In this document: piece after piece, positions 51,394 to 57,965 of the stretch | Layout of the letters: each line of letters begins with the position of its first letter | Numbering within the stretch: position 1 is the first letter of the stretch | Source: Aliihoeflea sp. 2WW | GTDB taxonomy: Bacteria; Pseudomonadota; Alphaproteobacteria; Rhizobiales; Rhizobiaceae | DNA length: 64,000 nucleotides | Direction of reading: 5' to 3' | Assembly: GCF_000497755.1 (NCBI RefSeq) | Contig: NZ_AYOD01000044.1 | Location: forward strand, 59,558-123,557 | Notes under the pieces: generated by a model | Databases searched by the model: none | What the model was told of the DNA's origin: nothing | What the model saw: the letters and a program-made list of their open reading frames with translations, nothing else | Program-made: the position numbers and the translations under genes

Positions 51394-51855
51394 ATGGCGA
51401 TGATCATCGAGGGCGAGGAGAAGATCGAAGCGCCGGTGCAGAAGGTCTGGGAAGCGCTCAACGATCCCGAAATCCTGCGCGAATGCATCCCTGGATGCGA
51501 GAGCCTCGACAAGAAATCCGATACGGAGATGGCTGCGGTCGTCTCGCTGAAGATCGGGCCGATCAAGGCGCGGTTCAATGGTGAGGTCCAACTCGTCAAT
51601 CTGAACCCGCCCCACTCCTATACAATCCAAGGGGAAGGCAAGGGCGGCATCGCCGGCTTCGCCAAGGGCGGCGCGGACGTGTCGCTGAAGGAAGACGGCG
51701 ACGCCACAATCCTGACCTATGCCGCCAAGGCCGATGTCGGCGGCAAGATGGCCCAGCTCGGCTCGCGCCTGATCACCTCGACCTCGAAGAAGCTGGCGGG
51801 TGAGTTCTTCTCGAATTTCAATGCCAAGGTGAGCGGCAGTCGGGCAGAGGTTTGA
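51394..51855 (+). CDS. CoxG-like SRPBCC protein
   Basis: 153 residues. The SRPBCC/START fold of the carbon monoxide dehydrogenase subunit G family: IEAPVQKVWEALNDPEIL at the N terminus, ECIPGCESLDK, then KARFNGEVQL and the glycine-rich turn GEGKGGIAGFAKGGADVSL. True CoxG has a membrane anchor C-terminal to this domain that recruits CO dehydrogenase or acts in quinone delivery; here the protein ends with the domain. It follows the MttB-like gene by 73 bases on the same strand. GGGAGGG lies before the ATG. Confidence 0.85.
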   Translation: MAMIIEGEEKIEAPVQKVWEALNDPEILRECIPGCESLDKKSDTEMAAVVSLKIGPIKARFNGEVQLVNLNPPHSYTIQGEGKGGIAGFAKGGADVSLKEDGDATILTYAAKADVGGKMAQLGSRLITSTSKKLAGEFFSNFNAKVSGSRAEV

Positions 51856-51907
51856 GCCCCATGGGTCGGGGGCGCGCGCGGTTCCGGTTCACATTTTTCG
51901 TAAATTG

Positions 51908-52043
51908 ACCCCCACCCTTACCCTCCCCACAAGGGGGAGGGAGTCGCGGGCGCTGCGCTCGGACTTCAGCCAATGGGCCGAGCGGAAGGGCGCAGCGTGG
52001 ATGCCCTCCCTCCCCCTTGTGGGGAGGGATAAAGGGTGGGGGT
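51908..52043. repeat. Large palindromic repeat element (convergent junction)
   Basis: Two arms of about 35 bases (51908-51941 and 52008-52043) are complementary apart from two inserted bases. Each carries CCCTCCCC-ACAAG-GGGGAGGG. The 66-base centre holds a second stem built from CGCTGCGC and GCGCAGCG. It fills the gap between the CoxG-like and enoyl-CoA hydratase genes. It is similar in build, not in sequence, to the elements at 56263 and 60879. Confidence 0.85.
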
Positions 52044-52077
52044 AGCGCACTGTCCACAGCCGCTACCCTAGACGAAA

Positions 52078-52878
52078 TCACCCCTTGCGCGCGGCGCGAA
52101 AGTCGGCCGGGCGCTTTTGGAGGAAGGCGGCGACGCCTTCCTTGTAGTCGTCCGACATGCCCGCCTCCCGCTGGTATTTGCGCTCGGCGTCGAGCTGCGC
52201 GTCGAGCGCGTTGGTCGATGCTTCGTGGATCGCCTTCTTGGTCAGCGCATAGGCGTTGGTTGGGCCTTTGGCGAAGGTTTCGACCAGCTTGATCGCCTCG
52301 TCCATCAGCCGTTCGTCATCAACGGCTTTCCAGATCAGGCCCCAATTGGCGGCGTCTTCGGCAGAAAGCGGTTCGGCCGTCATGGCGAGCGCCTTGGCGC
52401 GCGCTTCGCCGAGATGCCGGGTCAGCCAGTAGGTGCCGCCAGCGTCAGGGACGAGCGCGATCTTGGAAAAGGCCTGGATGAACTTCGCCGACTTTGCGGC
52501 CAGCACGATGTCGCAGGAAAAGGCGATGTTGGCGCCGGCACCGGCCGCGACGCCGTTGACCGCGCAGACGACCGGCTTTTCCATCGCGCGTAGCTTGCGT
52601 ACCAGCGGATTGTAGAAATTTTCCAGCGTCTTGCCGAGATCGGGGCGCTCGCCCATCATCGCCGGGTCGCGGTCCGAAAGGTCCTGGCCCGCGCAAAAGC
52701 CGCGGCCGGCGCCGGTCAAGAGGATCGCGCCGCAGTTCGCGTCCTTCTCGCATTCGTCCAGTGCGGCGCGCAGCGCATGGTGCTGCGCCTCGTTGAACGA
52801 ATTCAGCCGGTCCGGCCGGTTGAGCGTGATGACGGAATAGCCGTCCCGCTTCTCGTGAATGACGACGTTCTGGCTCAT
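52078..52878 (-). CDS. Enoyl-CoA hydratase/isomerase, PaaG-like
   Basis: 266 residues, crotonase fold. RGFCAGQDLSDRDP and GVAAGAGANIAFSCDIVLA form the oxyanion hole, and ALVPDAGGTYWLTRHLGEA follows. The Asp in VPDAGGT, rather than a pair of Glu, is typical of PaaG-type isomerases of phenylacetate catabolism. No other paa gene is here, so a general acyl-CoA role is possible. GGGGAGG precedes the ATG. It follows mrp by 24 bases. Confidence 0.88.
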   Translation of the reverse strand: MSQNVVIHEKRDGYSVITLNRPDRLNSFNEAQHHALRAALDECEKDANCGAILLTGAGRGFCAGQDLSDRDPAMMGERPDLGKTLENFYNPLVRKLRAMEKPVVCAVNGVAAGAGANIAFSCDIVLAAKSAKFIQAFSKIALVPDAGGTYWLTRHLGEARAKALAMTAEPLSAEDAANWGLIWKAVDDERLMDEAIKLVETFAKGPTNAYALTKKAIHEASTNALDAQLDAERKYQREAGMSDDYKEGVAAFLQKRPADFRAARKG

Positions 52879-52902
52879 GGCCTCCCCTCCCCCTTTTCGC
52901 AA

Positions 52903-54057
52903 CTATTCGAAGACGATCTTCGGCGTCGCCGCTTCGCTTGCAGCCACTTCCGCGCGCAGCCGTTCGAGCACCTTTTGCGCGATGCCGCGATAGACGCCGG
53001 CCTGCGGTCCGGTCGGGTTTGAGACCACGACAGGCGTTCCCGCATCCGATGTCTCGCGCACGTCCATCGTCAGCGGAACGGCGCCGAGGAACGGCACGCC
53101 AAGGCGTTCGGCCTCGCGCTCGGCCCCGCCATGGCCGAAAATGTCGTAGCGCGCGCCGGTGTCGGGCGCGATGAAATAGCTCATGTTCTCGACGATGCCG
53201 AGCAGCGGTACGTCGACCTTGCGGAACATGTTCAAGCCCTTGCGGGCATCAATCAGGGCGAGGTCCTGCGGCGTCGAGACGATGACGGCGCCGGCGAGCG
53301 GCACGTTCTGCGCCATGGTCAATTGCGCGTCGCCGGTGCCGGGCGGCATGTCGACGACGAGCACATCGAGTTCGCCCCACTGCACTTCGCGCAGCATCTG
53401 CGTCAGCGCGGACATGACCATCGGGCCGCGCCAGATCATCGGCGTCTCTTCCTCGACGAGGAAGCCCATCGACATGACCTTGACGCCGTAATTTTCCATC
53501 GGCTTCAGCGTCTTGCCATCGACCGTCTCCGGCTTGCCACTGATGCCGAGAAGACGCGGCATGGACGGACCGTAGATGTCAGCATCGAGAACGCCGATCT
53601 TGAGGCCGAGGGCGGAAAGGCCGAGCGCGATGTTGACTGCCGTCGTCGACTTGCCGACGCCGCCCTTGCCGGACGCGACCGCGATGATCGAGCGGATGCC
53701 AGGCACGCCGCGCTTGCCGGATTGCGTCGAGGGCGGCGCGGTCGGAGGCGCGGGACGCTGGGCGGGCTTCGGTGCGGGACGTGGAGGCGCTGCCTCCATG
53801 CCGCCGCCCTTCTTCTCCGCCGTCAGCGCGACGACCGCGCCGGCGACGCCGGGGATCGCCTTGACCACGCGCTCTGCCGCCGCACGCAACGGCTCAAGCT
53901 CCTGCGCACGGGCAGAGGGTACGGTGATCGAGAAGAACACCTTGGAATCGGCGATGAAGATATCCGAGACGAGCCCGAGCGAGACCAGGTCGCCCTCGAA
54001 ATCGGGGCCCTTTACGGTCTGGAGCGCTGCGAGGACGGTTTCCTTGGTGACGGTCAT
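52903..54057 (-). CDS. mrp: Mrp/ApbC-family P-loop ATPase, CxxC absent
   Basis: 384 residues. An N-terminal MIP18/DUF59-type domain (1-85) and a Pro/Ala linker lead to the deviant Walker A ASGKGGVGKSTTA at about 128-140. The PGTGDAQLTMAQ and NMSYF segments are also present. ApbC proteins carry or deliver Fe-S clusters through a CxxC near the C terminus. Here that place reads NMSYFIAPDTGARYDIFG, with Ala and Thr in place of both cysteines. The family is therefore clear but the cluster site is not conserved; I recall the same in other rhizobia. Confidence 0.92.
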   Translation of the reverse strand: MTVTKETVLAALQTVKGPDFEGDLVSLGLVSDIFIADSKVFFSITVPSARAQELEPLRAAAERVVKAIPGVAGAVVALTAEKKGGGMEAAPPRPAPKPAQRPAPPTAPPSTQSGKRGVPGIRSIIAVASGKGGVGKSTTAVNIALGLSALGLKIGVLDADIYGPSMPRLLGISGKPETVDGKTLKPMENYGVKVMSMGFLVEEETPMIWRGPMVMSALTQMLREVQWGELDVLVVDMPPGTGDAQLTMAQNVPLAGAVIVSTPQDLALIDARKGLNMFRKVDVPLLGIVENMSYFIAPDTGARYDIFGHGGAEREAERLGVPFLGAVPLTMDVRETSDAGTPVVVSNPTGPQAGVYRGIAQKVLERLRAEVAASEAATPKIVFE

Positions 54058-54203
54058 GATGCACGTTTCGCTGGAATGGACTGATGAGCAGATAGGCCAT
54101 TATCGGCCGCGAACCAAGCGGCGAAGTTTTTCGCACGCTCGATGTCGGCACCGAAGCGGCGCGTGCGTCCTTTGCGCGAACGACATCAAGGAAGGAGTTC
54201 GTC

Positions 54204-54692
54204 ATGCAGGAAAAGCTGACCACATGGCTCTGGTTCGAGACCGAGGCCGAGGAGGCGGCGCGCTTTTACGCGTCGGTCTTTCGCAACACGTAGATCGGCG
54301 ATGTTCTCAAGGCACCGGGCGGCGGCGAGCCGCATACCAAGGAAGGTCAGGTGCTGACCGCCGAATTCCGGATTGAGGGCCACGGCTTCGTCTGCCTCAA
54401 TGGCGGTCCGCATCCGGGCGCAGCGCGCTCGGATAGCGTTTCGTTCCAGATCCTGTGCAAGGACCAGGCGGAGGTCGACGAATACTGGAACAAGCTTTCC
54501 GCTGACGGGGGACAGGAGGTGCAGTGTGGATGGGTCAAGGATCGCTATGGTTTTTCGTGGCAGATCGTGCCCGAAATCCTGCCGCGCCTGATGGCTGCCC
54601 CGGACCGCGCGAAGGCCGCGCGGGTCACGGCCGCAATGATGAAGATGATCAAGCTCGACGTTGCGGCGCTCGAAGCAGCCGCGCGCGGCTGA
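54204..54692 (+). pseudogene. VOC-superfamily (PhnB-like) gene broken by an amber codon
   Basis: Reading from ATG 54204 (good AAGGAG upstream) gives MQEKLTTWLWFETEAEEAAR, FYASVFRNT, then a TAG at 54291-54293. The same frame then runs open to TGA 54690 with IGDVLKAPGGGEPHTKEGQV and FVCLNGGPHPGA. In intact relatives this position is usually Lys or Arg (the turn before IGDV), so a single AAG to TAG change would explain it. Restored length is 162 residues, normal for 3-demethylubiquinone-type VOC proteins. A second start near 54351 would make only the C-terminal half. Confidence 0.8.
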
Positions 54693-54730
54693 GGCTTTCG
54701 CGGCAGCGTCGCGCGCGATAGGGTCCGGCC

Positions 54731-55630
54731 ATGATCGACAGGCTGGAATTCTTCATCGCGCTTGCACGGGCGCAGCATTTCGGCCGTGCTGCCGAGGAGC
54801 TCGGCATCACCCAGCCGACCCTTTCGGCCGCGATCAAGGCGCTGGAGGACCAGCTCGGCGTGATGCTGGTCAAGCGCGGCTCGCGCTTCCAGGGACTGAC
54901 CGCAGAAGGCGAGCAGGTGCTCGTCTGGGCCCGGCGGATCACCGGCGACGCGCGGACCATGAAGGAGGAGATGCGCGCGGCGCGGCATGGCCTTTCGGGG
55001 CGCATCCGAATCGCCGCCATTCCAACGGCGCTCGCCATGATCCCGCGGCTGACGACGCCATTTCGCGAGCATCATCCAGGCGTCACTTTCTCCGTCCTGT
55101 CGCGCACTTCGATCGAGGTCCTCTCGCTGCTCGGCAATTTCGACATCGATGTCGGCATCACCTATCTCGACAACGAGCCGCTTGGCCGCGTCGTTTCGGT
55201 GCCGCTTTATTCGGAGCGCTACCAGCTCATCACCGCCGCCGGCACCGAATTTGCCGACCGCCGTTCGGTCACCTGGGCCGAAGTCGCCGACCTGCCGCTC
55301 TGCCTATTGACGCCCGACATGCAGAACCGGCGCATCATCGACCAGCATCTGGCCGAGGCAGGCAGCGTCGCCCGGCCGACGCTGGAATCGAACTCGATGA
55401 TCGTGCTGTTTTCGCATATCCGCACCGGCAAATGGTCGTCGATCATGCCGCTCAACCTTGCCGAGACCTTCGGCTTCGCAGAGCCGATCCGCGCGATCCC
55501 CATTGTCGAGCCCGACGCAAGTCATCTGGTCGGTCTCGTGGCGGCCGACCGGCAGCCGCACACGCCGCTCGTCGCGGCGCTTCTGGACGAGGCGATGACG
55601 CTCGCAGGCGACTTCGACGCCGAGCGCTGA
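54731..55630 (+). CDS. LysR-family regulator of formate dehydrogenase
   Basis: 299 residues. The N-terminal HTH reads FGRAAEELGITQPTLSAAIK, followed by the substrate-binding domain (about 90-295). It lies directly before fdsGBA on the same strand with a palindrome between. In Cupriavidus and Rhodobacter a LysR protein (FdsR) sits at this place and controls fds with formate as effector. That role is inferred by context. Confidence 0.9.
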   Translation: MIDRLEFFIALARAQHFGRAAEELGITQPTLSAAIKALEDQLGVMLVKRGSRFQGLTAEGEQVLVWARRITGDARTMKEEMRAARHGLSGRIRIAAIPTALAMIPRLTTPFREHHPGVTFSVLSRTSIEVLSLLGNFDIDVGITYLDNEPLGRVVSVPLYSERYQLITAAGTEFADRRSVTWAEVADLPLCLLTPDMQNRRIIDQHLAEAGSVARPTLESNSMIVLFSHIRTGKWSSIMPLNLAETFGFAEPIRAIPIVEPDASHLVGLVAADRQPHTPLVAALLDEAMTLAGDFDAER

Positions 55631-55651
55631 CCTAATGTCGAATGAGGGCGT

Positions 55652-55672
55652 TTGATAGATTTTCTCTATCAA
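55652..55672 (+). promoter_or_regulatory. Probable LysR operator upstream of fdsG
   Basis: TTGATAGA (55652-55659) and TCTATCAA (55665-55672) form a perfect inverted repeat with a five-base spacer, of the T-N11-A type that LysR proteins bind. It lies 84 bases before the fdsG start. Further TTGATC-like half-sites lie at about 55713 and 55738. Confidence 0.65.
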
Positions 55673-55756
55673 TCGACGATTCAGCTTTATTGATTCCGTG
55701 GCATTTCTGCGGCTTGATCGAAATCGCACATATGCCTTGATCAGGGAGGGCGCTGC

Positions 55757-56236
55757 GTGACGATGCAGCAGGCAAGTACCCAGATCGCAGCGAGGACCGC
55801 TGCCATCATCGCAGAGCATCAGGGGCTGGAGGGTCCGCTGCTGCCGATCCTGCATGGCATTCAGGATGAATTCGGCTTCGTGCCGCAGGACGCCCTGCCG
55901 GTGATCGCCGACGCGCTCAACATCTCCAATGCCGAAGTGCATGGCGTCGTGACTTTCTATCACGACTACCGCCGCGCCCCTGCCGGCCGCCATGTCGTCA
56001 AGCTGTGCCGCGCGGAAGCCTGCCAGTCGATGGGCGGCGATGCGCTGGCGGCAAAGCTGCAGGTGCTGCTCGGTATCGGCTTCCACGAGACGTCGGCCGA
56101 CGGCGCGGTGACGCTCGAGCCCGTCTATTGCCTCGGCCTTTGCGCCTGCGCGCCCTCCGCCATGGTCGATGGCGAGGTGATCGGCCGGCTCGATGCCGAG
56201 CGGATCGAAGAGATCGCGGTAGAGGTGCGGGCATGA
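55757..56236 (+). CDS. fdsG: NAD-dependent formate dehydrogenase gamma subunit
   Basis: 159 residues, NuoE-like thioredoxin fold with a 2Fe-2S cluster: CRAEACQ and CLGLCAC provide the four cysteines. It shuttles electrons between FdsA and FdsB. A GTG start at 55757 lies six bases after GGGAGGG; ATG 55763 is the alternative. It is followed by a 45-bp inverted repeat before fdsB. Confidence 0.95.
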   Translation: MTMQQASTQIAARTAAIIAEHQGLEGPLLPILHGIQDEFGFVPQDALPVIADALNISNAEVHGVVTFYHDYRRAPAGRHVVKLCRAEACQSMGGDALAAKLQVLLGIGFHETSADGAVTLEPVYCLGLCACAPSAMVDGEVIGRLDAERIEEIAVEVRA

Positions 56237-56262
56237 TGTCGGCGACTTTTTTCGCGCTGCAC

Positions 56263-56376
56263 ACCCCCCTCTGGCCTGCCGGCCATCTCCCCCTCAAGGG
56301 GGGAGATCACGCGGTGTCGACGACGAGACTAATCTCCCCCCTTGAGGGGGAGATGGCCGGCAGGCCAGAGGGGGGT
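56263..56376. repeat. 45-bp perfect inverted repeat inside the fds operon
   Basis: Left arm 56263-56307 and right arm 56332-56376 are exact reverse complements, with a 24-base loop (56308-56331). The arms contain CCATCTCCCCCTCAAGGGG. The loop CACGCGGTGTCGACGACGAG is nearly identical in the copy at 60879, so this is a mobile or dispersed repeat family of the rhizobial RIME type. Read through on one strand it would encode the peptide ISPLEGEMAGRPEGG, which recurs in Rhizobiales databases. It lies between fdsG and fdsB. Confidence 0.9.
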
Positions 56377-56399
56377 AATGCCGGTTGGGAGGCGTTCGG

Positions 56400-57956
56400 A
56401 TGACCGCGATTATATACATTCCCCGCGATTCCGGAGCGCTGGCGCTCGGGGCCGATAAGGTCGCAAAGGCGGTTGAGGCCGAGCTTGCCGCGCGCGGGAT
56501 CGATGCGAAGATCGTGCGCACGGGTTCGCGCGGGCTCTACTGGCTGGAGCCGATGGTCGAGGTGGAGACAGGGAATGGCCGTGTCGCCTATGGCCCGGTG
56601 CGTCCGTCCGACGTCGCTTCGCTGTTCGACGCCAATTTGCTTGTTGGCGGCAAGCATGAAAAGTCGCTCGGCAAGCCGGAGGAGATTCCGTTTCTCGCCC
56701 GCCAGACGCGCCTCACATTCGCGCGCTGCGGCATCATCGATCCCGTGGCGCTCGACGACTATCGCGCTCTTGGCGGCCTCGCCGGGCTCGAGAAGGCCGT
56801 CGCGATGGCGCCGCTCGACATCGTCGCGACCGTGACCGAATCCGGCCTGCGCGGCCGCGGCGGGGCGGGTTTTCCGACCGGTATCAAATGGAAAACCGTC
56901 CACGATGCGCCGGGCGAACGGAAATATATCGTCTGCAATGCCGATGAGGGCGACTCGGGCACCTTTGCCGACCGGATGATCATGGAGGGCGACCCGTTCG
57001 TGCTCATCGAGGGCATGGCGATCGCCGGCATCGCGACGGGCGCGACCAAGGGCTACATCTATATCCGCTCGGAATATCCGCACGCCGTTGCGACCATGAA
57101 CGCGGCGATCGACGTCGCGCGCGGCGCGGGCGTCCTCGGGCCGCGCGTGCTCGGCTCTGCGCATGCGTTCGACATGGAAGTGCGCGTCGGCGCTGGCGCC
57201 TATGTGTGCGGCGAGGAAACCTCGCTGTTGAATTCGCTGGAAGGCAAGCGGGGCGTGGTGCGCGCCAAGCCGCCGCTCCCTGCGCTGCAGGGGCTCTTCG
57301 GCAAGCCGACCGTCGTCAACAACGTCATTTCGCTCGCTTCCGTGCCGATCATCCTCGACAAGGGCGCGGCGCACTACAAGGATTTCGGCATGGGCCGCTC
57401 GCGCGGCACCATCCCGATCCAGATCGCCGGCAACGTCAAGCATGGCGGGCTGTTCGAAGCCGCGTTCGGTATGACGCTGGGCGAGATCGTCGACGAGATC
57501 GGCGGAGGGACGGCTTCGGGTCGCCCGGTCAAGGCGGTGCAGGTCGGCGGACCTCTCGGCGCCTATTTCCCGCGTGCGCTGTTCGACACGCCGTTCGACT
57601 ACGAAGCGTTCGCCGCAAAGGACGGGCTGATCGGCCATGCCGGCATCGTCGTTTTCGACGACAGCGCCGACATGCTCTCCCAGGCGCGCTTCGCTATGGA
57701 GTTCTGCGCGGTGGAATCCTGCGGCAAGTGCACGCCGTGCCGGATCGGCTCGACGCGCGGGGTCGAGACGCTGGACAGGATCGGAGCCGGCATCGAGCCG
57801 GAGGCAAACCTCGCGCTCGTCTCCGACCTTTGCAACACGATGAAATTCGGTTCGCTCTGCGCGCTGGGTGGCTTCACGCCCTATCCGGTGATGAGCGCCA
57901 TCACGCATTTTCCAGATGATTTCAAGCCGCGTGAAGTCGCGGTCGCAGCCGAATAG
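56400..57956 (+). CDS. fdsB: NAD-dependent formate dehydrogenase beta subunit
   Basis: 518 residues. An N-terminal thioredoxin-like domain is joined to a NuoF-like part with the FMN/NADH site GRGGAGFPTGIKWKT, NADEGDSGTF and GAYVCGEETSLLNSLEG. The 4Fe-4S motif ESCGKCTPCRIGS with a later Cys follows. It reduces NAD+ with electrons from formate. GGGAGG lies before the ATG at 56400. It is separated from fdsG by the palindromic repeat. Confidence 0.96.
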   Translation: MTAIIYIPRDSGALALGADKVAKAVEAELAARGIDAKIVRTGSRGLYWLEPMVEVETGNGRVAYGPVRPSDVASLFDANLLVGGKHEKSLGKPEEIPFLARQTRLTFARCGIIDPVALDDYRALGGLAGLEKAVAMAPLDIVATVTESGLRGRGGAGFPTGIKWKTVHDAPGERKYIVCNADEGDSGTFADRMIMEGDPFVLIEGMAIAGIATGATKGYIYIRSEYPHAVATMNAAIDVARGAGVLGPRVLGSAHAFDMEVRVGAGAYVCGEETSLLNSLEGKRGVVRAKPPLPALQGLFGKPTVVNNVISLASVPIILDKGAAHYKDFGMGRSRGTIPIQIAGNVKHGGLFEAAFGMTLGEIVDEIGGGTASGRPVKAVQVGGPLGAYFPRALFDTPFDYEAFAAKDGLIGHAGIVVFDDSADMLSQARFAMEFCAVESCGKCTPCRIGSTRGVETLDRIGAGIEPEANLALVSDLCNTMKFGSLCALGGFTPYPVMSAITHFPDDFKPREVAVAAE

Positions 57957-57965
57957 GAGAACCAG

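Noticed and set aside
54291..54293. Pyrrolysine decoding of the amber codon, given an MttB relative nearby
   Set aside because: The MttB-like gene itself has no in-frame amber, no pylT or pylBCDS is visible, and VOC proteins are not known to use pyrrolysine. A nonsense change is simpler.
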